Shown one piece after another: positions 1 through 5,805 of a DNA stretch of 11,051 bases (the first letter of the stretch is position 1; the number at the start of each line of letters is the position of its first letter). The notes below the pieces were generated by a model, which saw only the letters and a list, made by a program, of their open reading frames with translations, was not told the DNA's origin and ran no database searches. A program made the translations under genes and the position numbers. Source of the DNA: DBFJGL01 sp048394785 (GTDB lineage: Bacteria > Bacillota > Clostridia > Christensenellales > CAG-917); the NCBI GenBank assembly GCA_048394785.1, contig DBFJGL010000091.1, positions 1-11,051 on the forward strand, given 5' to 3'.

Positions 1-4
1 GGCT

Positions 5-445
5 ATGGATATTAAGAACGCTGCATTTTATTTTACCGCATTCAGAAAGCTTATGCGCGCATATACCGACTTTCAGATGAATGCTTTGGACGACTACGAT
101 TTTTCGCCCAACGAGATTGTAGTGCTTGCAAGTCTGGAAACCATTTCCACCGCAAGCGAAATCGCGCTGAATGCCGACGTGTCCAAGGCACTCGTGTCGC
201 GCAGCGTGAAGCTACTCCGCGAGAAGGGTTTTATCACCGCGGTTATTTCGGAGGTGGACAAGCGAGAACAGACGCTTGCGCTTACCGAAAGCGGCAGGCA
301 GGTTGCGGAACTTATCGACCAAGCCAACCGTCGCTTTTTTGCGACGTCGTTTGCCAATTTCGACGCGAATGAAAGAGAATTGCTCAAAGCTTTGCTTGTT
401 ATGATGTTAAACAATCTCAATATCGGCGGCTTGGACGAACTGTAA
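5..445 (+). CDS. MarR-family winged-helix transcriptional regulator
   Basis: A 146-residue protein with the MarR layout: N-terminal dimerisation helices (about 1-35), a helix-turn-helix (about 47-76) whose recognition helix reads VSKALVSRSVKLLREKGFI, a beta-wing (about 81-97) carrying the family's D-x-R pattern (D85, R87), and C-terminal helices completing the dimer interface. Family members are cytoplasmic dimers that bind short palindromes and often respond to small phenolic or oxidant ligands; nothing here shows the ligand or the target. The length is normal for the family, so the ATG is plausible. However, only four bases precede it in the window, so no ribosome site can be judged and a longer N-terminus is possible. 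A hairpin terminator follows within 90 bp, so the gene ends its transcript. Any partner gene must lie upstream of the window. Confidence 0.88.
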   Translation: MDIKNAAFYFTAFRKLMRAYTDFQMNALDDYDFSPNEIVVLASLETISTASEIALNADVSKALVSRSVKLLREKGFITAVISEVDKREQTLALTESGRQVAELIDQANRRFFATSFANFDANERELLKALLVMMLNNLNIGGLDEL

Positions 446-505
446 ATTTAACAACAGGGAGTTTTAACTAACTATCTTTTTAATAAACTCACCAATAATG
501 ATAAT

Positions 506-532
506 AAAAAGTCGGTTTAACCGACTTTTTTT
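506..532. terminator. Bidirectional intrinsic terminator after the MarR gene
   Basis: GTCGG (511-515) pairs with CCGAC (521-525) across a TTTAA loop. The stem is flanked by five A on the left and seven T on the right, so the A/T tracts extend the helix and give a U-run in either direction. It sits 60 bp after the MarR stop codon. On the - strand it could also stop transcripts coming through the repeat region from the helicase-loader operon. Confidence 0.85.
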
Positions 533-567
533 ACGTATTGTTTTGCCTCTGTCATTGTGCACCGCGT

Positions 568-770
568 GCTTCACGCTTAATCGCACGCGGGGTTGCAGTG
601 TATGAGTGGTCGTCGCCTGTTTAGGGGATTGCTTCGTCACTTTGCAATCGCTCCGTTCCTCGCAAAGACAGCTCGAAAATTGTTTCGCTCGCATTATTGT
701 GACGGTGTCACAATATAACTCGCTCCTGAAATTTTCTCGCATTCCGCGCGCGTTATGTTGCGCGCTTCGC
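568..770. repeat. 203-bp tandem repeat, copy 1
   Basis: The copy begins GCTTCACGCTTAATCGCACG and runs directly into copy 2. By eye the two copies differ at about 11 of 203 positions with no indels. Inside are a REP-like head (616-665: CCTGTTTAGGGGATTGC through TCCTCGCAAAGACA) and a compound inverted repeat (675-736). The latter has outer arms GAAAATTGTTTC and GAAATTTTC around the dyad at 695-715. On the - strand the head reads as the GTCATTGCGAGGA...GCAATCCCC type of dispersed repeat that occurs in many bacterial genomes and yields spurious CEERSD peptides. Confidence 0.85.
695..715. repeat. Perfect dyad inside repeat copy 1
   Basis: TATTGTGAC and GTCACAATA flank a GGT centre. The same element, one pair shorter, recurs at 899-917 in copy 2. 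It most likely forms the tip of the compound hairpin of the repeat unit. A protein-binding role is possible but not supported by position, since no gene start is nearby. Confidence 0.8.
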
Positions 771-973
771 GCTTCACGCTTAATCGCACGCGGGGTTGCA
801 GTGTATGAGTTATCGTCACCTGTTTCGGGGATTGCTTCGTCACTTCGCAATCGCTCCGTTCCTCGCAATGACAGCTCGAAAATTGTTTCGCTCGCATTAT
901 TGTGACGGTGTCACAATTTAGCTCGCTCCTGAAATTTTCTCGCTTTCCGCGTGCGTTATGTTGCGCGCTTTGC
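771..973. repeat. 203-bp tandem repeat, copy 2
   Basis: A direct repeat of 568-770 with exactly the same length. Its REP-like head starts at 819, with ATTGCTTCGTCACTTCGCAAT as a short palindrome within it. The TTGTGACGGTGTCACAA dyad recurs at 900-916. The substitutions fall mostly outside the inverted-repeat arms of the central dyad, which is fully preserved. Confidence 0.85.
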
Positions 974-1020
974 GCTTCACGCTTAATCGCACGCGGTATG
1001 CCGTGTATAAGTTACCGTCG
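974..1020. repeat. Partial third copy of the 203-bp unit (head only)
   Basis: It begins with the same GCTTCACGCTTAATCGCACG and keeps the 203-bp register, then differs by several substitutions and a one-base deletion. After the following CCTGTTTAGGGGATTGC it switches to the second repeat type starting at 1021, so the hairpin half of the 203-bp unit is absent. Confidence 0.75.
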
Positions 1021-1186
1021 CCTGTTTAGGGGATTGCCACGTTACGCCTAACGGCTCCGCTCGCAATGATACGGAAAATAAACTTAGCTCGCGGATAAAT
1101 GTAAAATGCAATGATACCGTAATCCCGTGTCACTGCGAATGGAACGAACACAGTGAGTGAAATGTGGCAGTCTCCTATGCAGAGGG
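1021..1186. repeat. Inverted-repeat element, unit 1 (MITE/REP-pair-like)
   Basis: The left arm starts CCTGTTTAGGGGATTGCCAC and reaches GCTCGCAATGATACGG. The right arm carries its imperfect complement, CGTGTCACTGCGA near 1127 to GGCAGTCTCCTATGCAGAG ending near 1186. The spacer contains AAATAAACTTAGCTCGCGG, shared with unit 2. The right arm is more diverged than that of unit 2. Confidence 0.75.
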
Positions 1187-1215
1187 AGAAAGTCGAGGGC
1201 AAAACGGAGTAAGTT

Positions 1216-1371
1216 CCTGTTCAGGGGATTGCCACGCTACGCCCAACGGCTCCGCTCGCAATGACACGGAAAATAAACTTAGTTCGCGGATAAATGTAAA
1301 AAGCAAGGACACCATACTCCCGCGTGTCACTGCGAGGAGTGAAACGACGCGGCAGTCCCCTAAACAGAGGA
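1216..1371. repeat. Inverted-repeat element, unit 2 (MITE/REP-pair-like)
   Basis: A direct copy of unit 1 displaced by 195 bp and about 90% alike by eye over the first 100 bases. The arms are CTGTTCAGGGGATTGCC (from 1217) and GGCAGTCCCCTAAACAG (ending 1367), with GCTCGCAATGACACG paired to CGTGTCACTGCGAGG nearer the centre. A single transcript could fold into one long imperfect hairpin. It ends about 45 bp from the stop codon of the converging helicase-loader gene. Confidence 0.8.
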
Positions 1372-1413
1372 CAAAGCTCAATATACAGTTTAACTCAAAT
1401 AGCGAGCGAAATT

Positions 1414-2337
1414 TTATCGGCGCAAATCTTTGCCCGTGAGAGTGATAAAAAGCGATTTGTGTTTATCGGTAAGGCGAGAATATATTCTTCCCTGATAGCG
1501 GTTGAGAACGTCGTCGGGAGAGCAGTTTGTGGTGAGCACCGTAAGCTTGCCGCGCGCGCTTCTTTCCTCGATTATTATGAGCAGATATTCCGCGGTTACG
1601 TTTCTGAAAATCGGCTCCGAGCCGAAATCGTCGATGAGCAGCATATCCGCGTCGAGATACGCTTCCATAAGATATTTCCGCTCGGAAATGGGGGAAGTAT
1701 GCGCGTCCACCATCGCCTGATTAAACTCGAAAGCCGACACTGCTTTTACGTAATACCCGCGCTCTACCAAACGTCGCGCCATAGCGTGTGCAAGGCAGCT
1801 TTTGCCCGTGCCGGGCTTGCCCGACAACACGATGTTTACACGATTGACCAGAGGATATTTATCCGCAAATGCGTGCATTTTGCGGTATACAAGGTCAAGC
1901 TGTTCCCTTTGGGTTTCGTCTTCCGCGACGCTCAAATCGCAGTCTTCGAATGTGAAAGGCGCGCGCTTTACTATATCGCATTCTACTTTAAGTGCTTCAA
2001 TATATTCTTGCCATACGCATCGACACACTTTGCCTTTTGCGACTCCGGTGTCGCGGCAAACGGGGCAGGAGGGCGAACGGCGGAATTCCTTTTCGGAAAA
2101 ACCGTACTTTTTTAACGCGGAAAGATATGCCGCCCTTGCGCGTTTTTCCTTGTCCTTGAGGTGGGCGTCGCCGCTGTTTTCCAACCGCTCGAAACTGAGT
2201 GCGCTGTAAGCCTTGTGCGCTTTGTCGATTTCGGGTATCGCAAAAGCGTCAGCCATACGTTTTTCGACTGCGGCTTGCTCGCTCCGAACGCGCTTGGCTC
2301 GCTCGGACAAAACTCTGTTCATAACGTATTGTTTCAT
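1414..2337 (-). CDS. dnaI: DnaI/DnaC-type replicative helicase loader (AAA+ ATPase)
   Basis: A 307-residue cytoplasmic ATPase expected to load the replicative helicase ring onto DNA at the origin and at restarting forks. The N-terminal part (about 1-85) is helical and charged. It is followed by a Cys4 knuckle, C91-x2-C94 and C105-x-C107, as in the zinc-binding N-domain of Bacillus DnaI. The AAA+ core shows Walker A GKPGTGKS (173-180), Walker B LLIDDFG (233-239), sensor-1 TTN (269-271) and arginines in RIYSRL (284-289) as arginine-finger candidates. The start is firm: its ATG overlaps the TGA of the upstream DnaB/DnaD-like gene (ATGA), implying translational coupling, and both partners act in the same loading step. 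IstB-type transposition ATPases share this fold, but the Cys knuckle and the neighbour favour DnaI. Confidence 0.93.
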   Translation of the reverse strand: MKQYVMNRVLSERAKRVRSEQAAVEKRMADAFAIPEIDKAHKAYSALSFERLENSGDAHLKDKEKRARAAYLSALKKYGFSEKEFRRSPSCPVCRDTGVAKGKVCRCVWQEYIEALKVECDIVKRAPFTFEDCDLSVAEDETQREQLDLVYRKMHAFADKYPLVNRVNIVLSGKPGTGKSCLAHAMARRLVERGYYVKAVSAFEFNQAMVDAHTSPISERKYLMEAYLDADMLLIDDFGSEPIFRNVTAEYLLIIIEERSARGKLTVLTTNCSPDDVLNRYQGRIYSRLTDKHKSLFITLTGKDLRR

Positions 2338-3788
2338 ATGTCGAGATTTTCGAGTTGGTCAATGCTTGTGATGACCGACTGAACCTCCTCTTTGGTATAA
2401 TTGTGTTGCATAAAATCGCCTGCAACCGATTGAGTTTTGGCTGCGGACGGCGTATCTATACCCGCGCGCTTGGCGTCTTCTGCCGATTTTATGCCTTTAT
2501 TGCGCCATTCGGACAGCAGTTTATTGACGTATGACAGGGGATAGCTTTTTCCGAAAGCGAGTTCGGCGGCATATTTGATAACGTCGTCTTCAAAGCCCCA
2601 CACAGCGCTCCAAGTCCTGTAAAACTCACGGTCGGACGCGGTTACTTTGCGCCTGCTTCCGGTCGCGTCGATAATCTCTTTTATGCGGTTATCGTATTTG
2701 AGCTGAGTGCCTATAAATTCGTTTATCGCATCCAAACTCACCGCACCCCGCTCGAAAAACTTGTTTATCACGCCGTTAAGCCCGTCTAAACTCCTTATTC
2801 CGCTGACAAAGCAATGGTGCGCAAGCGAAAGCAAAGCTTCCTCGTCAAAGCCCTTGTTGAGCCAGGGCTGAGTGTAGACTTCTATGACGTGTTCCAGCGA
2901 TTCGTAATAAAGCCCCATGGTTTTGTTGATTTTAACGGCGAGGTCTTTCAACTCCTCGCGGCGCATACGGTATTCTTTGATTTCCTGCGCCGTAAATATG
3001 GACATACGGTAGTACTCGTCCAACGCTTTGTCGAGGGTTTTGAAATTCTTTCCGCCCTTAAGACTTTTTGCCGCCTGCACGACTGCGTCGACGTCAAATC
3101 CCCAACTTCGCGTCCACTTCATAAGCAGCTGTTTTTCGTCGAGTTCCGCTCCGCCTTTGCGGTTCAGGGCTTTGAGCACGGCTCGCATTTCTTCGGTCTG
3201 CGCGTCGTATTCGTTCAGCCTGTCCTCGACGTCGGATACGGTTTTGACTCCGTCGCGCACCCAACTTGCGGCAACGGTCAATATATACGGGTATCTTACG
3301 TTCGCACCCTTTAAGTTTATGCAATACTGAACAATCATCAGCATTGCGTCCTGTTCGATTTTGTGTGCGTCGAAGAACTGATAATACTCGTTATATTCGT
3401 TCGGAGTGAGCTGACGCTCGGGGAAAAGCTGTTGAAGCTGTACGTTGAAATCACTCCACTTTTCCGATTTGTATTTCTTTGGCGGTTGGTTGGCTTTTTT
3501 GAGCGACAGATATTTTACTTCCAAGGGATATTCGCTGACAACCTTTACAAGTCCGTCGTCCTCGAAACTTTTGAATGCGGCGATAATCTCCGATGAGTCC
3601 ATATCGAGAACGGCGGATAGTTTTTCCATACCGTTGTCGTCGGCGGGAGCGGAGCACATATAAAGTCCGTAAAGATATACTTTTATGCGCGCTTCGTCGT
3701 AAACGGGAAGATACTCGTGAATAAAAAGGTTATCCACAAGCGTAAAGCTTTCCATTAAAAAGTCGCTTGAAAATTTTGCTAAGCTCAT
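2334..3788 (-). CDS. DnaB/DnaD-family primosome protein (helicase-loading scaffold)
   Basis: A 484-residue protein of the Gram-positive DnaB/DnaD superfamily, which remodels origin DNA and brings the helicase-DnaI complex to it. Residues about 1-100 fit a winged-helix domain. Four related helical modules follow: about 128-192, 217-272, 295-358 and 383-442. Each pairs an aromatic-rich helix (such as WTRSWGFD, WSAVWGFE) with a later Y/N-x2-L helix. The tail GDFMQHNYTKEEV (457-469) resembles the F-x-Q-x-x-Y end of DnaD C-domains. The ATG is preceded by GAGGAG (3793-3798), a strong ribosome site. The length is close to Bacillus DnaB (about 470 residues) and, as there, the gene directly precedes dnaI. 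By position it is therefore the DnaB counterpart, although its repeats look DnaD-like, so no symbol is assigned. Confidence 0.88.
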   Translation of the reverse strand: MSLAKFSSDFLMESFTLVDNLFIHEYLPVYDEARIKVYLYGLYMCSAPADDNGMEKLSAVLDMDSSEIIAAFKSFEDDGLVKVVSEYPLEVKYLSLKKANQPPKKYKSEKWSDFNVQLQQLFPERQLTPNEYNEYYQFFDAHKIEQDAMLMIVQYCINLKGANVRYPYILTVAASWVRDGVKTVSDVEDRLNEYDAQTEEMRAVLKALNRKGGAELDEKQLLMKWTRSWGFDVDAVVQAAKSLKGGKNFKTLDKALDEYYRMSIFTAQEIKEYRMRREELKDLAVKINKTMGLYYESLEHVIEVYTQPWLNKGFDEEALLSLAHHCFVSGIRSLDGLNGVINKFFERGAVSLDAINEFIGTQLKYDNRIKEIIDATGSRRKVTASDREFYRTWSAVWGFEDDVIKYAAELAFGKSYPLSYVNKLLSEWRNKGIKSAEDAKRAGIDTPSAAKTQSVAGDFMQHNYTKEEVQSVITSIDQLENLDI

Positions 3789-4036
3789 ACTTCTCCTCGG
3801 GTATTAAAATGATAACGCGCAAACGGTTTTTTGGAAAGCGAAAAACAATGCAAATAATATTTTACAACATATAGTACTTATCGCCCGCGAGATGCGCACG
3901 CGCCCGTACAGACGCGCCGTATAGTTATGGAATTGTCGCGCGTCGCAAAGCCGCGCTTCGCGCAAAGTAAAAATCGTATACTTTTTCCGAAAACGCGGAC
4001 GCGATGCTCACCGTTTATACGGAAATCGCTTTCGGT

Positions 4037-4720
4037 TTATTCGCACTCCTTGCCGCAGCCGAGAGAGGCGGAGGCGTTTTGGTCTTTTGCAGGGCTTTCG
4101 GAGGTGAGGTTACCTTCGCTGTTTGCGGTCACGGCGATGCCGTTGCGGTTGCCGCCGTTTTCTTTATCGGAGATTGCGTTATCTTTCTGCGGATTAATTA
4201 TGCGCTCGTAAGGCGGTGCAAAAGGATATTTCATTTCCTTTTTTATTATGCCCGTCGCGAGGAACGCTTTTTTAAGGGCGAGGTTGAGCGGAACTCCGAT
4301 AAAGCCGCAGATTATAAGCTCGGAGGCGAGTATGGACAGCGCGTTAATATAGTAGAGTTTGTCCGAGCCGTCCGCAATCCAGATGAGGGGGACGAGCAGG
4401 GCATTCATAATCATTGGCGGAATTGACGCGAGAATTATGTTTTTGCGCAGCAGACGGGTTAATATCGCGGCAATCAGAGTTGCGAGCGTGCCGAACAGCA
4501 TATCGTATATACCGAAGGGCGAGAAGAAAAAGTTTGTCAGAAAACAGCCGATTGCAAGTCCGGGTATCGCTTCCGCGAAAAATACGGGCAAAAGGACCAT
4601 TGCTTCCGAAATTCTGAACTGAATGCTGCCGAACGCAATAGATTGTATTGCAACCGACAGAGCGAAATATACGGCGGCTATGATTGCCGCGCGCGCCACA
4701 AAGCGTACAGAGCGTTTCAA
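4037..4720 (-). CDS. queT: QueT-family queuosine-precursor transporter (ECF S component)
   Basis: A 227-residue membrane protein that would capture a queuosine precursor (preQ0/preQ1 or queuine) and work with a shared ECF energising module (EcfA/A'/T, not in this window). Hydrophobic segments fill about 8-165. The family signature is clear at 31-90: QFRISEAMVLLPVFFAEAIP, then GLAIGCFLTNFF and DMLFGTLATLIAAILT. The start is TTG, six bases after a GAGG ribosome site; the conserved N-terminal Lys/Arg-rich helix starts right there and no ATG lies between the site and the core. A preQ1-type riboswitch directly upstream (4727-4765) agrees with the substrate. Oddly, residues about 171-227 form a hydrophilic Asn/Ser/Gly/Lys/Glu-rich tail, which is not typical of the family. 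No convincing terminator follows. Confidence 0.9.
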   Translation of the reverse strand: MKRSVRFVARAAIIAAVYFALSVAIQSIAFGSIQFRISEAMVLLPVFFAEAIPGLAIGCFLTNFFFSPFGIYDMLFGTLATLIAAILTRLLRKNIILASIPPMIMNALLVPLIWIADGSDKLYYINALSILASELIICGFIGVPLNLALKKAFLATGIIKKEMKYPFAPPYERIINPQKDNAISDKENGGNRNGIAVTANSEGNLTSESPAKDQNASASLGCGKECE

Positions 4721-4726
4721 GTTATA

Positions 4727-4765
4727 CCTCGGTTTTTTTTATTGATGGGTGTTGCCGTGACCATC
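4727..4765 (-). promoter_or_regulatory. Probable preQ1-I riboswitch controlling queT translation
   Basis: Read on the - strand: GATGG (4765-4761), a 12-base loop TCACGGCAACAC, CCATC (4748-4744), an A-rich linker of 11 bases, then CCGAGG (4732-4727). This matches the preQ1-I H-type pseudoknot: a 5-bp P1, a loop ending CAC next to P1 with the ligand-contacting C, an A-rich strand, and a short P2. P2 would be CGG (4757-4755) with CCG (4732-4730). The G at 4730 is the first base of the GAGG ribosome site, so ligand binding should hide the site and lower QueT synthesis. The loop length equals that of the Bacillus queC aptamer; the linker is about three bases longer. Confidence 0.75.
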
Positions 4766-4781
4766 GCAAGTATGTTATCAT
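4752..4781 (+). promoter_or_regulatory. Possible sigma-A promoter for the flavin-reductase operon
   Basis: TTGCCG (4752-4757) and TATCAT (4776-4781) are separated by 18 bases, with 4 of 6 and 5 of 6 consensus matches. The -35 box lies within the DNA of the queT riboswitch on the opposite strand. The -10 is followed by further AT-rich hexamers, so the exact box is uncertain. Confidence 0.35.
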
Positions 4782-4830
4782 AATATACAATCGAAAGCAA
4801 ATGCTTTAACACATTTTATCGGAGGTAAAT

Positions 4831-5298
4831 ATGCACAAATTCGAGCATTGCGAGTGCCTTGAAAGCGCGTTCAATACAGGGGCGTTTCTGACGTCGGGCG
4901 ACAACGTAATGGTGGCAAGCTGGGGGTTTGTCGGCGTTATGTGGGGCAAAAAGGTTTTTATAACTCCCGTAAGAGAAAGCCGTTATACAAAAGAGTTCAT
5001 AGATAAGACGGGGCAGTTTGCGGTCAGCGTGCCGCGCGCGGGCGATATGAAAGAAGCCATTGCGTTTTGCGGAAGCAAGTCGGGCAGAGATTACGACAAG
5101 TGGGCGGAAACGGGACTTTTGAAGCAGAAGGCAAAGAGTGTGGATACCGTCGCGGTCGGCGGCTGCGAACGCTATTTCGAATGCAAAGTCATAGGTTCGC
5201 TGCCTATGGGCGATATGAATATCGGCGAGGCTGAGAGGTGGTATCCCACAAATGACAAGCACGTCTTTTATTTCGGCGAGATAGTTGAGGAATACTGA
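4831..5298 (+). CDS. Flavin reductase-like (FMN-binding) domain protein
   Basis: A 155-residue cytoplasmic protein of the flavin-reductase-like split-barrel family, which binds FMN and usually passes electrons from NAD(P)H to a partner. The run NVMVASWGFVGVMWGKKVF (25-43), followed by TPVRESRYTKEFI (45-57) and GQFAVSVP (61-68), gives the usual FMN-phosphate-binding pattern: a W/S stretch, then R-x-S-R-Y-T and F-x-V-x-V-P. The length is typical of single-domain members in Clostridia. The ATG has an excellent GGAGG site five bases upstream (4821-4825). The last stop base is shared with the next start (TGATG), so the downstream small protein is translationally coupled. The substrate and partner are unknown; it could be a stand-alone flavoprotein of unknown role rather than a true reductase. 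Confidence 0.85.
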   Translation: MHKFEHCECLESAFNTGAFLTSGDNVMVASWGFVGVMWGKKVFITPVRESRYTKEFIDKTGQFAVSVPRAGDMKEAIAFCGSKSGRDYDKWAETGLLKQKAKSVDTVAVGGCERYFECKVIGSLPMGDMNIGEAERWYPTNDKHVFYFGEIVEEY

Positions 5299-5630
5299 TG
5301 AAAATCTGGGCGATGGTGTACAGAGGCGACAAAATAATCAAGGACGCCCTTTATGAGTTTGACGGGCAGCTTGCGCCGAAAAGCTATACGGCGGCGTTGC
5401 AGGAGATAGCGTATCTTCTCGATATAGCCACTCCCGTATCCCTGCCCGTGCACCTCGACCAGCTGAAACGCTTTAACCGCGTAAAATATCTGCCGCGCGA
5501 TTTTATAGAGGAGGTGGATTTCACCTCCGTCGCGCTCGAACTCGTAAAGGAGGACGCCGCGGAAAAACAATCGCGCAACGTGCGCTCCTCGGGGCAGGGT
5601 TGGAGTCCTTTTAAGGACGGATTTTTCTGA
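5298..5630 (+). CDS. Conserved small protein of unknown function, coupled to the flavin-reductase gene
   Basis: A 110-residue, soluble, charged protein with no signal peptide or membrane segment. Visible features are an N-terminal beta-like stretch with DKIIKDALYEF (11-21), a helix around 29-42 (SYTAALQEIAYLLDI), and FIEEVDFTSVALELVKED near 69-86. From memory, it resembles a family of small Clostridial hypothetical proteins with a DKIIKD...FIE-x-VDFD-x-LEI pattern; no function is known to me. The C-terminal 20 residues (QSRNVRSSGQGWSPFKDGFF) are polar and may be disordered. The start overlaps the preceding stop by one base, so the two proteins are made together and may act together. The function is left open. 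Confidence 0.75.
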   Translation: MKIWAMVYRGDKIIKDALYEFDGQLAPKSYTAALQEIAYLLDIATPVSLPVHLDQLKRFNRVKYLPRDFIEEVDFTSVALELVKEDAAEKQSRNVRSSGQGWSPFKDGFF

Positions 5631-5643
5631 CAAAGCATTTATA

Positions 5644-5680
5644 TTCTGCCGCTTGTTTTATACCGTAGCGGGCGGAATTT
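5644..5680 (+). terminator. Imperfect hairpin after the flavin-reductase operon
   Basis: TTCTGCCGCT (5644-5653) pairs with AGCGGGCGGAA (5667-5677), with one bulged G and one G-T pair, around a 13-base loop. Only three T follow, so termination here would be weak. It lies 14 bases after the operon's stop codon. Confidence 0.35.
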
Positions 5681-5718
5681 GCGTGAAAACGTGATTTATG
5701 CGGAAACTGAAAACGAAC

Positions 5719-5740
5719 GGGGCGGCACTGCCGCTCTTTT
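5719..5740 (+). terminator. Likely intrinsic terminator before spoVT
   Basis: GGGCGGC (5720-5726) and GCCGCTC (5730-5736) form a 7-bp GC-rich stem with one G-T pair and a three-base loop, followed by TTTT and AATA. The U-run is short, but the stem is strong. It separates the flavin-reductase operon from the spoVT cluster. Confidence 0.5.
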
Positions 5741-5759
5741 AATATAGCGGTTTTGCGTC

Positions 5760-5788
5760 GTATATTTAACTTTTGCTTTTACATACTA
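5760..5788 (+). promoter_or_regulatory. Possible sporulation (sigma-G-like) promoter for spoVT
   Basis: CATACTA (5782-5788) equals the usual sigma-G -10 box; GTATA (5760-5764) lies 17 bases upstream at about the -35 position and fits the -35 only partly. B. subtilis spoVT is transcribed by sigma-G in the forespore, which is consistent. The short AT-rich region makes a chance match possible. Confidence 0.4.
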
Positions 5789-5796
5789 ACCAAAAC

Positions 5797-5801
5797 GGAG
5801 G
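5797..5801 (+). promoter_or_regulatory. Ribosome binding site deciding the spoVT start
   Basis: GGAGG lies four bases before the ATG at 5806. The open frame runs further upstream to a TTG at 5773, but that region has no ribosome site and contains the putative -10 box. The 5806 start also gives the normal SpoVT N-terminus. Confidence 0.85.
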
Positions 5802-5805
5802 AAGT

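Larger units (their letters stand above)
446..1413. other. Gene-free convergent intergenic region filled with repeats
   Basis: Nearly 970 bp between the stop codons of two converging genes. Open frames exist on both strands but are by-products of the repeats: they share the same peptides in different copies (for example CEERSD and KQSPK on the - strand), have no recognisable domain and lack good ribosome sites. The contents are the terminator at 506-532, the 203-bp tandem repeats from 568, and the inverted-repeat units between 1021 and 1371. The remaining 40 bp before the helicase-loader stop codon show nothing distinctive. Confidence 0.8.

Noticed and set aside
695..715. TTGTGA-N5-TCACAA dyad resembling a Rex or CRP operator
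   Set aside because: The half-sites are one base too close (N5 instead of N6), the dyad is inside a tandem repeat, and no gene start is near it; a hairpin tip of the repeat explains it better.
568..1371. CRISPR array
   Set aside because: The repeat units are about 200 bp with no short direct repeats separated by unique spacers, and no cas genes are present.
1324..2115. Long + strand open frame of 263 codons
   Set aside because: It lies antisense to the helicase-loader gene, starts inside the repeats, and shows no domain; the - strand protein has clear Walker motifs.
3789..4036. Promoter search upstream of the DnaB/DnaD-like gene
   Set aside because: The region is partly AT-rich, with several TATA-like hexamers, but no -35/-10 pair with good spacing stood out, so none is reported.
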